Assembly (NCBI GenBank): GCA_023430975.1
Contig: JAEYYB010000098.1
Coordinates: 1 to 23,772, forward strand
Direction of reading: 5' to 3'
From: Bacillota bacterium
GTDB lineage: Bacteria > Bacillota > Clostridia > Acetivibrionales > DSM-2933
Length of the DNA stretch: 23,772 nt
Shown: in pieces, positions 15,151 to 22,373 of the stretch
Layout: every line of letters begins with the position of its first letter
How positions within the stretch are numbered: position 1 is the first letter of the stretch
Made by a program: the position numbers and the translations under genes
The notes under the pieces: model-generated
Seen by the model: the letters and a program-made list of their open reading frames with translations, nothing else
The model's database searches: none
Told to the model about the DNA's origin: nothing

Positions 15151-16578
15151 GTGGGGAATAATGTTAATCAAGAGGTAGAAAAAGAGGCAGTCTTCGGAAT
15201 CGCACCAATACTACAAAAAGAGAAAATATATGGTTTTTTTGATGCATTTTTGGTGCTATCGGGCTATTGTATTGCCACATGGAGTTATACTCAGGGGTCC
15301 TATTTGGCCACATTGGTAGGTTTCAAACAGTTATTAATCGGGGCTTTTCTTGGAGCTATTCTTATGTTGGTTATTTACCAACTTCCAGTCATTTTGTCAG
15401 TCAGATATGGTATTGATATATGGATATGGCTCAGATCTGTATTTGGGCAATTTGGAGTTAAAGTCATGACAGTCATTATTATTATCATCAATTTTCCATG
15501 GTATGCTGTCTGTGCAGACCTCTTTTCATCGTCAATGACAAACCTTGGGGCACTTTTTGGAATAAAAATACCTGATTCATGGCATGCTCTATTAGGAATA
15601 CTATGTGTATTGATTGGAACGTTTATTGCATATAAAGGGATTGGTGTTATCACATGGACTACCCGCATTTTAGTGCCTTTGCTTCTGGGAGTAGGAGTTA
15701 TAGTAGTCATTGTAGGATTTAATGCAGTACCCTTTGATGCAATATGGAATTACAAACCTGTGAATACCGGATATTCAAACAATATCATTCCTTATATCAT
15801 TTCTATAGAAGCGAATTTTGCATTTGTCATTACGTTGGTAGGAGGTATGTCAGGAGTACCAAGGCTTACAAAAAATGAAAATTCAGGGTTTTGGGCAGGG
15901 GTACTTGGACAAGGCCTATCAGGTTCCTTTTTCGTTGTTGTTGGTGCAGTTATGTCAATAGCCATGCAATATGTAACCGGTAAGATGGTAGATGATCCTA
16001 CAATGATGCTTGCTACATTATCAGTTCCGGCACTGGCCCTTGCTTCATTGCTGCTGGTTGCATTTGCAAATATAGGTACACAGGCAGTTGGTTCATATCT
16101 ATATGGTGTTATGCTGAAGTCTTCCTTCAAGAAACTGGACTATCGTGTCCTCATTATGATATTGGCATTATATGTAGGCATTCTTTGTGTTTGGGGTAAA
16201 ATTATTAAATATTTTGGCTCGTTTCTTACCATAAGTGCATGTATCTATGCACCCCTAGCCGCACTTCTGCTTGTAGATTTCTTTTTTGTCCGCAAACAGA
16301 AATTGGCACTTAGATCGGCATTTGGCATGCCGGGATATCACGCTTATGACTATACAGGAGGCATCAACTGGATTGGTTTTCTCTGTATAGGAGCGGGTAT
16401 TGCAATGTCACTTCTTATTTATAACCCGATTACGGCAGAGGTACATAATATGTTTCTATTTCGTTTTACACCTACAGGTTTTTCTTTCTTAGGAACTGGA
16501 ATATTGTATTTCATTCTTAGCAGGATACCAACTATACGCAAATATTTGCTTCGTGACAGAGAAGAACTTACTGTTTAA
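15151..16578 (+). CDS. NCS1-family cytosine/purine-type permease
   Basis: A 475-residue integral membrane protein with about 12 hydrophobic segments. FGIAPILQKEKIYGFFDAFL at residues 11-30 and GYCIATWSYTQGSYLATLVGF at about 38-58 resemble the TM1 region of cytosine permeases (CodB type). It probably imports a nucleobase or related compound with a cation. The start is GTG at 15151, with AAGAGAG upstream immediately after the MITE derivative, so that insertion lies right beside the translation signals. It shares a direction and close spacing (41 bases) with the following acyltransferase gene, so co-transcription is likely although no metabolic link is evident. Substrate cannot be read from sequence. 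Confidence 0.85.
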   Translation: MGNNVNQEVEKEAVFGIAPILQKEKIYGFFDAFLVLSGYCIATWSYTQGSYLATLVGFKQLLIGAFLGAILMLVIYQLPVILSVRYGIDIWIWLRSVFGQFGVKVMTVIIIIINFPWYAVCADLFSSSMTNLGALFGIKIPDSWHALLGILCVLIGTFIAYKGIGVITWTTRILVPLLLGVGVIVVIVGFNAVPFDAIWNYKPVNTGYSNNIIPYIISIEANFAFVITLVGGMSGVPRLTKNENSGFWAGVLGQGLSGSFFVVVGAVMSIAMQYVTGKMVDDPTMMLATLSVPALALASLLLVAFANIGTQAVGSYLYGVMLKSSFKKLDYRVLIMILALYVGILCVWGKIIKYFGSFLTISACIYAPLAALLLVDFFFVRKQKLALRSAFGMPGYHAYDYTGGINWIGFLCIGAGIAMSLLIYNPITAEVHNMFLFRFTPTGFSFLGTGILYFILSRIPTIRKYLLRDREELTV

Positions 16579-16619
16579 TTGGTGAATGGAAAAGTAAAAA
16601 GGTTGAATAAGGATACATT

Positions 16620-17957
16620 ATGAAAATGAATAAAAAGAACAGAAAGATAATAACAACGCCTTTTGATCGCTATATGATACCACCTAAGCAGAATATTTTT
16701 TTGATGCCAATTATATGGCTTTATTGCTGGTGGGTTACCAGAAAAGCAAAACTTAGAATAAACAAGGTCAGGATGAGTGGATTAAAGCCTCCATATTTAG
16801 TGCTTGGAACTCATCATGCTTTCATGGACTTTTGTGTAACGCCGTTAGCATTATTTCCACATAGGGCTAATTATGTGTCGGAGCTAGAAGGCTTTGAGGC
16901 CTATGGTGAATGGTTATACCGAAGAATTGGATGTCTTGGAACAAGGAAATTTGTTAATGATCTGGCTTTAGTTAAGAATATTAAAAGAGTAATTGACCGC
17001 AAGGGAATTTTGGTATTATATCCTGAAGCACGGTATGCCAATGTTGGAACATATTCTAAATTACCTGAATCCGTTGGTAAATTGGCAAAGATGTTAAAGG
17101 TACCTGTTGTAGTGATAAATATGCGGGGAAACTATTTGCAATCTCCAATATGGAATTTAACTATCCGAAAGGAAGCAATATTGGATGCTACAATTACCCA
17201 GGTATTTACAAAGGAAGAGTTAGCTAAAGCGACTGTATCGGAAATAAATGAAAAACTACAGGAATATTTAGCATATGACGAATATGCATGGCAATATTTA
17301 ACCAAACAAGCTATTACCTACGAAAAACGTGCAGAAGGAATAGAATTGGCATTGTATCAATGTCCCGTATGTAAATGGGAATTTCAGATGGCGTCAGAAG
17401 GTGCAGAGCTTTACTGCAGGCATTGTGGTGAAAGATGGTATATGACAGTGTATGGAAGAATGGAGCATTTAACTATAAAACACCAAACAGATAATAATTT
17501 AATTGATAATTTTTATCATGAAACACAAGAAAGTGCTGTAGATTTTACCCATATACCCAATTGGTATGAATGGCAGCGAAATCAGGTTATTAAAGAAATA
17601 GAAAATGGTACATATTTTCTGGATGTAGAAGTGCATATTGAGGCATTACCTAACGCAGTGAATTTTATTGATCTTGGAGAGGGAAGATTGATACATGATA
17701 AAAATGGCTTCGAATTGACGTTTAAGGAATATGGGAGTGATGAAGAGAAAACGCTGCACTTTTTGCCGATTACCATGACTTCCATTCATACGGAATATAA
17801 TTATCGTGGCAATGGGCAGTGTGTAACATTATCAACCTTGGATAATACTTATTTTTTGTTTCCTAGGAGTGAAGGTTTTAATGCTACCAAAATACAATTT
17901 GCTACAGAGTATTTATATGAAGTAGCTAAAGTAAAACAGGGGACAAAGATTATGTAA
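16620..17957 (+). CDS. PlsC-type acyltransferase with zinc-ribbon C-terminal extension
   Basis: A 445-residue protein. A hydrophobic stretch (about 26-39) precedes a 1-acylglycerol-3-phosphate-acyltransferase-like domain with catalytic His-x4-Asp (HHAFMD, 65-70) and YPEARYANVGT (134-144), a variant of the usual FPEGTRS motif. Residues about 240-280 hold two CxxC pairs (Cys248/251 and Cys266/269), a zinc ribbon. A further domain of about 150 residues, unrecognised, completes the protein, much longer than the usual PlsC of about 240. It probably acylates a lipid or lipid-linked acceptor at the membrane. Start ATG 16620 has AAGGAT upstream; ATG 16626 is an alternative. A MITE-like element abuts its stop codon. 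Confidence 0.75.
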   Translation: MKMNKKNRKIITTPFDRYMIPPKQNIFLMPIIWLYCWWVTRKAKLRINKVRMSGLKPPYLVLGTHHAFMDFCVTPLALFPHRANYVSELEGFEAYGEWLYRRIGCLGTRKFVNDLALVKNIKRVIDRKGILVLYPEARYANVGTYSKLPESVGKLAKMLKVPVVVINMRGNYLQSPIWNLTIRKEAILDATITQVFTKEELAKATVSEINEKLQEYLAYDEYAWQYLTKQAITYEKRAEGIELALYQCPVCKWEFQMASEGAELYCRHCGERWYMTVYGRMEHLTIKHQTDNNLIDNFYHETQESAVDFTHIPNWYEWQRNQVIKEIENGTYFLDVEVHIEALPNAVNFIDLGEGRLIHDKNGFELTFKEYGSDEEKTLHFLPITMTSIHTEYNYRGNGQCVTLSTLDNTYFLFPRSEGFNATKIQFATEYLYEVAKVKQGTKIM

Positions 17958-18057
17958 ATTAAAAGTGATAATTCTATTACATTTGTCTGTCGCAAATCCC
18001 GTTGAACCGTTCGTTATTTGCTCCGCCAAATGTAAGATTATTAACACTTTTAGTATA
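17956..18057 (-). repeat. MITE-like element, full copy B (inverted relative to copy A)
   Basis: Its reverse complement matches 8091-8193 almost exactly, including the whole GC-richer core from ACATTTGGCGGAGC to TTTGC. Imperfect terminal inverted repeats bound it (ATTAAAAGTGATAA at the left, TTAACACTTTTAGTATA at the right). The left end touches the stop codon of the acyltransferase gene. Confidence 0.65.
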
Positions 18058-18106
18058 GATTATAGATAAAAATGTTTAAATATGATTTAGAATTCCATAA
18101 TATTTA

Positions 18107-18135
18107 TTGACAAATTTGGGAATCAGCAATAAAAT
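18107..18135 (+). promoter_or_regulatory. Sigma-A promoter of the rsgA leader
   Basis: TTGACA at 18107-18112 and TAAAAT at 18130-18135 are 17 bases apart. Transcription would start near 18142, giving a 5' leader of about 350 bases before the first protein gene of the rsgA unit. Confidence 0.75.
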
Positions 18136-18159
18136 AATATTGTATATAGAAATCATCGC

Positions 18160-18186
18160 TAATAGATTTTATCACTTTTATTATAG
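18160..18186 (-). repeat. MITE-like element, half copy D
   Basis: TAATAGATTTTATCACTTTT followed by ATTATA matches the right end of the 8091 copy with an extra T; no matching left end is present. It lies in the transcribed rsgA leader. Confidence 0.4.
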
Positions 18187-18225
18187 ATGGATTTTTATAA
18201 AATATATTTGAAAGGAGTTGTTTAA

Positions 18226-18261
18226 ATGTCTGTAAAAAATGTTGAGGTGGTTTTTAACTAA
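18226..18261 (+). CDS. Putative 11-residue leader peptide MSVKNVEVVFN
   Basis: ATG at 18226 follows AAAGGAGTTG with ideal spacing, one of the strongest ribosome binding sites here, yet the frame closes after 11 codons at TAA 18259-18261. It sits in a long 5' leader ahead of two terminators, as regulatory leader peptides do. It could instead be the remnant of a longer gene. Confidence 0.4.
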   Translation: MSVKNVEVVFN

Positions 18262-18366
18262 TTGAATATCGGCAGAGGTTAACGTGATTGCTTTATTGGT
18301 TAGGGCCGTTTACTGTTACCTGTGCAGCTTCTTTCGAGCAACCTGAATCGTGTAATAAAAATGTCA

Positions 18367-18392
18367 GCACGCAATTGGTAGCGTGTTTTTTT
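18367..18392 (+). terminator. Intrinsic terminator in the rsgA leader (first)
   Basis: GCACGC (18367-18372) pairs with GCGTGT (18381-18386, last pair wobble) across an 8-base loop, and T continues to 18392. A compact, clean terminator shape. Confidence 0.65.
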
Positions 18393-18436
18393 AATGTCTT
18401 TATTACTTTGCTAATAATCGGTAGTATACCATTTAA

Positions 18437-18469
18437 ATCCCGCAGGTGGTCGATATCTGCGGGATTTTT
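18437..18469 (+). terminator. Intrinsic terminator in the rsgA leader (second)
   Basis: ATCCCGCAG (18437-18445) and CTGCGGGAT (18457-18465) form a perfect 9-bp GC-rich stem, followed by TTTTTATA. It stands 28 bases before the small basic protein gene, in position to gate expression of that gene and rsgA. Confidence 0.85.
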
Positions 18470-18496
18470 ATATTCTTTTTTGAGGAGTGATGAATT

Positions 18497-18649
18497 ATGA
18501 AAAAAGCAAAAAGTACTTTTGAATATATGAGAGAAATACGCGGAAGCTGGGTGATAAACCCCAGAACCAGGGTACAGGACAACAATACAAAAAACAAAAA
18601 GAAACGCAGGCAGGAAGAAAAGAGAATGATAAAGGATGGGTTAGATTGA
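18497..18649 (+). CDS. Small basic conserved-type protein upstream of rsgA
   Basis: A 50-residue protein starting MKKAKSTFEYMREIRGSWVI, followed by NPRTRVQDN and a Lys/Arg-rich tail (KNKKKRRQEEKRMIKDGLD). ATG 18497 has GAGGAG about ten bases upstream. The stop TGA overlaps the rsgA ATG by one base (TGATG), so translation is coupled. The charge pattern suggests RNA or ribosome binding, fitting its coupling to a 30S assembly GTPase. I recall similar short ORFs in clostridia but cannot name the family. Codon quality and overlap make it a real gene despite its size. Confidence 0.75.
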   Translation: MKKAKSTFEYMREIRGSWVINPRTRVQDNNTKNKKKRRQEEKRMIKDGLD

Positions 18650-19698
18650 TGAATATAATAGATTATGGATGGGATGATAAGTTTTACAGTGAATATAGTG
18701 AAAAGCAGGAGCAAGGCATGTTTCCTGCAAGGGTGATTGCCGATTACGGCCAAAGTTTACGGGTAATTGCTGACTCTGGTGAAATTCTTGTTAACAGGCC
18801 GGTTAATAAAAATGGTAATGGCATGCAAATTGCAGTTGGTGATTGGATGCTGCTGAAATATGATGACGAAATCAGGGCGGAACGCATCTGTAATGTTTTA
18901 AAAAGGAAGACGAAGTTTTCCAGGGCTGCTGCAGGGATAGAGGTTAAGGAACAGATTGTAGCATCCAATGTAGATACTGTATTTATTATACAGTCATTAA
19001 ACAGGGATTTTAATATGAAAAGACTTGAAAGGTATTTGATAGCAACGTGGGACAGTGGTGCTATGCCTGTTGTTGTTCTTACAAAGGCCGACTTGTGTGA
19101 TGAGGTGGAGAGTAAAAAGGCTCTGGTATTTGAAACTGCACCAGGAGTGGAGGTTCATGCAATAAGTTGTGTAACAGGCCAAGGGATTGAGGAGATTAGA
19201 AAATACTTTGGAAGGGGAAAAACAGTAGCTTTATTAGGTTCCTCGGGGGTAGGTAAGTCAACCTTTGTTAATTTCCTTGCCGGAGGTGAGGTGTTAAAAA
19301 CTCAAGCTATAAGAGAGGATGACAGCAGGGGAAGGCATACAACAACTCACAGAGAATTGGTTCTTTTGCCTGGAGGTGGAATTGTAATGGACACACCTGG
19401 AATGAGGACGTTACTTCCATGGGAAGCAGATGAGGGAATGGAGATAATGTTTGGAGATGTGGAAGTGATCGCCAGGTCTTGCCGATTTCATGATTGCGGT
19501 CATGGAAATGAACCGGGGTGTGCAGTGAGAGAGGCATTAGAATCAGGAAGGCTTGAGGAGAAAAGGTGGAATTCATGGCTTAAGCTTCAAAAGGAAATGG
19601 CTCATCTTGAAGCAAAGAAGGAAGGCAAGTTAAGGCTTAAGGAAAAACAGTGGGGAAGGCAGATAGCAAAGATTCAGAAAGAAAATAGGAAGTATTAG
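18649..19698 (+). CDS. rsgA: Ribosome small-subunit-dependent GTPase A
   Basis: A 349-residue circularly permuted GTPase that checks late maturation of the 30S subunit. It has an N-terminal OB-fold region (about 22-85), then the permuted motifs in order: TKAD (145-148, base recognition), GSSGVGKS (197-204, P-loop) and DTPG (248-251). The zinc site is Cys278, Cys283, His285 and Cys291 in SCRFHDCGHGNEPGC. The Lys-rich C-terminal helix (about 310-349) is slightly longer than in E. coli, and the N terminus resembles YloQ relatives that carry an extra 20 residues before the OB fold. Start ATG 18649 overlaps the upstream stop; a TTG three bases earlier is less likely. It is followed by an exceptional hairpin terminator. 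Confidence 0.95.
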   Translation: MNIIDYGWDDKFYSEYSEKQEQGMFPARVIADYGQSLRVIADSGEILVNRPVNKNGNGMQIAVGDWMLLKYDDEIRAERICNVLKRKTKFSRAAAGIEVKEQIVASNVDTVFIIQSLNRDFNMKRLERYLIATWDSGAMPVVVLTKADLCDEVESKKALVFETAPGVEVHAISCVTGQGIEEIRKYFGRGKTVALLGSSGVGKSTFVNFLAGGEVLKTQAIREDDSRGRHTTTHRELVLLPGGGIVMDTPGMRTLLPWEADEGMEIMFGDVEVIARSCRFHDCGHGNEPGCAVREALESGRLEEKRWNSWLKLQKEMAHLEAKKEGKLRLKEKQWGRQIAKIQKENRKY

Positions 19699-19713
19699 GT
19701 TTCTTTACTCCTA

Positions 19714-19772
19714 TTGAAAAATGGTGTCTATGCATTAAGGCATGATTGAAAGGAATAGACACCATTTTTCAA
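19714..19772. terminator. Perfect 18-bp terminator hairpin carrying the TAAGGCATGATTGAAA motif in its loop
   Basis: TTGAAAAATGGTGTCTAT (19714-19731) and ATAGACACCATTTTTCAA (19755-19772) are perfectly complementary. The 23-base loop contains TAAGGCATGATTGAAA (19736-19751), also found at 12707 (shifted by one base) and 21782. A and T tracts on the arms suit termination on both strands. Confidence 0.8.
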
Positions 19773-19779
19773 AAATATT

Positions 19780-19807
19780 TTGTGTAGATATAAAACTATG
19801 ATATAAT
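19780..19807 (+). promoter_or_regulatory. Candidate promoter of the decarboxylase operon
   Basis: TTGTGT (19780-19785) and TATAAT (19802-19807) are 16 bases apart, directly after the rsgA terminator. It would give a leader of about 250 bases before the first gene. Confidence 0.5.
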
Positions 19808-19863
19808 TATAACAATGTTATGTTAAAAATATATGTTTTAGCGTCAAAAATAGATTAAAGCAA

Positions 19864-19966
19864 GTGTTTTGAAGCGTATATTATGTGGTAATAGTATCAT
19901 ACAAAACATTTTTGTATTATTCTTCAACATGTCTCAATGTAGAGAACCTTAGTTTGAGGTTTTTTT
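19864..19966 (+). promoter_or_regulatory. Leader with terminator ahead of the decarboxylase operon
   Basis: The gap from rsgA to oadA is 368 bases. A TGTTTTG (19866-19872) and CAAAACA (19903-19909) pair encloses about 30 bases. Next, AACCT (19945-19949) and AGGTT (19957-19961) form a short stem followed by T to 19966, a weak intrinsic terminator. CTCAA at 19933-19937 could compete by pairing with TTTGAG (19953-19958). The layout allows attenuation; no known riboswitch was recognised. Confidence 0.4.
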
Positions 19967-20066
19967 AATATCTGAGTTATTTTAGTGGTATATATTTCAT
20001 ATTGCTCATTTGTAATTTTAGCATTGCTATGCTTTACTATATAATATCAAGAAAGGGTGGCAAAAT

Positions 20067-21443
20067 ATGAAGGTCAATATTACGGAAACGGTGCTAAGGG
20101 ATGCCAATCAATCTCTTATAGCTACAAGGATGTCTTATAGTGATTTTGAAGGTATTCTTGAGAAAATGGATGAAGTTGGGTATTACTCCATAGAGTGTTG
20201 GGGAGGAGCAACTTTTGACTCTTGTCTGAGATATTTGAGTGAAGACCCATGGGAGAGGCTGAGGAAACTAAAATCCAAGCTTAAGAAAACAAAGCTGCAA
20301 ATGCTTTTAAGAGGTCAGAATATTTTAGGGTATAAGCATTATCCTGATGATGTTGTAAGAAAGTTTGTATCCTCTTCAATAAAAAATGGAATGGATATAC
20401 TAAGGATTTTTGATGCATTAAATGATTTCAGAAATATTGAAGTGGCGGTTGATGAGACTTTAAAATGCGGAGGTCATGCACAGGGTACAATTTCATATAC
20501 AACAAGCCCCATTCATAACCTCGAGAACTATGTACAGCTTGGTAAACATTTGGAAGGAATGGGAGTAAACTCTATATGTATTAAGGATATGGCGGGTATT
20601 ATGGGACCCCAGGAAGCTTATGATCTCATTAAGGAATTAAAAAGTAAGGTGAAGTTGCCAATTTTTCTTCATACACATTCTACCACAGGCCTTGGTCCTA
20701 TTACTTATATGAAGGCTATAGAAGCTGGATGTGACGGTATCGATACTGCGATTTCTGCTTTTTCAGGAGGTACTTCCCAGCCTGCTACTGAAACACTCAA
20801 CTATGCGTTAAATCAAATGGGATATCAAACAGGCCTAAAAAGTGAGTTGTTAAAAACAATCAATGATTTCTTTAAACCGGTTAAGGATAAATTTCTTTCT
20901 TCAGGGGCTTTAGATCCATATGTTCTTGGAACGGAAACAGATGCTTTGGTTTACCAAATACCTGGAGGAATGCTGTCAAATCTTATTGCTCAGCTAAAGC
21001 AACAAAATGCTTTGGATAAATTGGATGAGGTTTTGCAGGAAACCCCAAGAGTGAGAAAGGATCTAGGTTATCCTCCACTTGTAACACCTATGAGCCAGAT
21101 GGTAGGGGTACAGGCAGCTACAAATGTACTGCTCGGAGAGAGGTATAAGGCAATATCCAAGGAAGTTAAATCATATGTAAGAGGTGAATATGGTAAAGCA
21201 CCAGGTGAAGTTGATACTGATCTTGTCAAGAAGGTTTTGGGAGATGAAAAGCCCATAACTAAGAGATTTGCAGATACACTGTCACCTGAATTCGACAAAA
21301 TGAAGAAGGAACTTAAGGATATGTGCAAAACAGACGAAGATGTGCTTTCATATATACTTTTCCCTCAGATTGCTGAAAAATTCTTTAAGGAAAAAGAAGA
21401 GAAAACTGCAACCAGGGTTTCTTATTCAATTATGAAGGTATAA
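20067..21443 (+). CDS. oadA: Oxaloacetate decarboxylase alpha chain (carboxyltransferase, no biotin domain)
   Basis: A 458-residue subunit that moves a carboxyl group from oxaloacetate (or a similar acid) to biotin. The carboxyltransferase barrel (about 1-270) has RDANQSL (11-17) with metal ligand Asp12, ECWGGATFD (43-51), LRGQN (81-85), CIKDMAG with Lys173 (the residue carbamylated in the family) and LHTHSTTG with ligands His202 and His204. The conserved carboxylase domain follows to about 455 (YQIPGGMLSNL near 294-304). Classic OadA ends in a biotin domain; here it stops before one, and a separate biotin carrier is encoded two genes on. The ribosome binding site is GAAAGGGTGG. The pyruvate-carboxylase-like sequence argues against methylmalonyl-CoA; a transcarboxylase 5S-like role is possible. 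Confidence 0.9.
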   Translation: MKVNITETVLRDANQSLIATRMSYSDFEGILEKMDEVGYYSIECWGGATFDSCLRYLSEDPWERLRKLKSKLKKTKLQMLLRGQNILGYKHYPDDVVRKFVSSSIKNGMDILRIFDALNDFRNIEVAVDETLKCGGHAQGTISYTTSPIHNLENYVQLGKHLEGMGVNSICIKDMAGIMGPQEAYDLIKELKSKVKLPIFLHTHSTTGLGPITYMKAIEAGCDGIDTAISAFSGGTSQPATETLNYALNQMGYQTGLKSELLKTINDFFKPVKDKFLSSGALDPYVLGTETDALVYQIPGGMLSNLIAQLKQQNALDKLDEVLQETPRVRKDLGYPPLVTPMSQMVGVQAATNVLLGERYKAISKEVKSYVRGEYGKAPGEVDTDLVKKVLGDEKPITKRFADTLSPEFDKMKKELKDMCKTDEDVLSYILFPQIAEKFFKEKEEKTATRVSYSIMKV

Positions 21444-21457
21444 AGGATGGTGGGCAA

Positions 21458-21784
21458 ATGACATTTATAGATAGTTTATTAGTTTCAGGCTTCGGAATAG
21501 TTGTTGTATTTATCGTTCTGATAGCACTAAGTTTTTTTATTAAGCTTCAGTCCACTGTAGTAAGTTCTATTTCAAACAACAGTACCAAGGCAGTCAAAGA
21601 TGAAATAAAAACACACGATGTTGTAAAGGAAGAGGCTGTTGTTGATACAGGCTGGACTTCGGGAGAATTAAAGTTAATTGGTGTTGATGAAAAGACTGCG
21701 GCTATGATTATGGCTATTGTCAGCGATGAGTCAAAAATACCTTTATCAGAGCTTCAGTTTAAATCTATTCGTGCACTGGACTAA
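21458..21784 (+). CDS. oadG: Oxaloacetate decarboxylase gamma-like membrane subunit
   Basis: A 108-residue protein with one membrane segment near the N terminus (SGFGIVVVFIVLIALSFFIK, 10-29), a flexible charged middle and a short C-terminal domain ending in VSDESKIPLSELQFKSIRAL. Gamma chains tether the carboxyltransferase to the membrane pump and help assembly. Length and layout fit; sequence conservation in this family is low, so position between the alpha and biotin genes carries the call. The stop TAA doubles as the first bases of the TAAGGCATGA repeat at 21782. Confidence 0.8.
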   Translation: MTFIDSLLVSGFGIVVVFIVLIALSFFIKLQSTVVSSISNNSTKAVKDEIKTHDVVKEEAVVDTGWTSGELKLIGVDEKTAAMIMAIVSDESKIPLSELQFKSIRALD

Positions 21785-21932
21785 GGCATGATTTAATAAT
21801 TACTTCCCCTTATCGTAGCGGCTGGTCGTTTAGCTTCGCTAAACTGCTCGCCATACATCCTGGGTGTTGACAAGTTAAGTTAACACATGAGCGAAACCTA
21901 TAGCGGAGGTTATTTTTGGTAATGACTAATGA
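21782..21932 (+). repeat. Large palindromic element of the TAAGGCATGA family inside the operon
   Basis: The left end TAAGGCATGATTTAATAATT matches the 12707 element, and the region from 21864 to 21928 aligns with 12744-12806: a shared AGTTAAGTTAACA (21873-21885), then GAGC-AAA, a CGG-GGTTAT stretch and a GGTAATGACTAA end. It also holds an extra hairpin, GTTTAGC/GCTAAAC (21828-21844), absent from the other copy. It occupies the gap between the gamma-like and biotin-carrier genes and is transcribed with them. Confidence 0.55.
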
Positions 21933-21958
21933 ATAATACAATGGGAGAGTTGAATAAA

Positions 21959-22360
21959 ATGAAATATATAGTAACCATTAACGGAAAGAATTATGAGGTT
22001 GAGGTAGAAAAAGGTCAAGCAACAATTGTGAAGACCACAGAAACAGCAGAAAAAACGTATGTATCCCAGCCTGTTGCAGCACCTGCACAGCCTGCCGGGG
22101 GTGTACAGCCGACTACAGCTTCGAATCCTGTAGTTACAGGGGAGGGGGAGCCGATTAATTCTCCAATGCCTGGTGTAATACTTGATGTGAGAGTTTCATC
22201 TGGTGCAAATGTGAAAAAGGGAGATATCTTATTTATTCTGGAAGCTATGAAAATGGAAAATGAGATTGCGGCACCGGAAAATGGCGTTATCACAGCTGTT
22301 TCAATTGCTAAAGGTGCTTCTGTTTCCACAGGTGATGTTCTTGCATTATTGAAAACGTAA
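21959..22360 (+). CDS. Biotin carrier protein of the decarboxylase
   Basis: A 133-residue biotinyl carrier. MKYIVTINGKNYEVEVEKG starts the N-terminal part, a Pro/Ala-rich hinge spans about 37-60, and residues 66-133 are a biotinyl domain: SPMPGVILDV, then EAMKMEN with biotinylated Lys98, and GDVLALL at the end. It shuttles the carboxyl group from the alpha chain to the membrane beta subunit. I chose ATG 21959 because GGGAGAG lies about ten bases upstream and the family start matches; an ATG at 21929 has no clear ribosome binding site. The beta gene follows after 13 bases. Confidence 0.95.
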   Translation: MKYIVTINGKNYEVEVEKGQATIVKTTETAEKTYVSQPVAAPAQPAGGVQPTTASNPVVTGEGEPINSPMPGVILDVRVSSGANVKKGDILFILEAMKMENEIAAPENGVITAVSIAKGASVSTGDVLALLKT

Positions 22361-22373
22361 AGGAGGGGGAAAA

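Larger units (their letters stand above)
18142..18470 (+). promoter_or_regulatory. rsgA-operon leader with tiny ORF and tandem terminators (candidate attenuator)
   Basis: The region from the predicted transcription start to the first protein gene holds an 11-codon ORF with a very good ribosome binding site, about 105 bases of less AT-rich sequence with hairpin potential, then two intrinsic terminators 44 bases apart. Promoter, leader peptide and terminators upstream of a gene are the layout of ribosome-mediated attenuation. No known riboswitch consensus was recognised. The function is inferred. Confidence 0.4.

Noticed and set aside
18288..18500. Open frame of 70 codons from a TTG
   Set aside because: It runs through two intrinsic terminators, has no ribosome binding site and a poor composition; the region is better explained as a leader.
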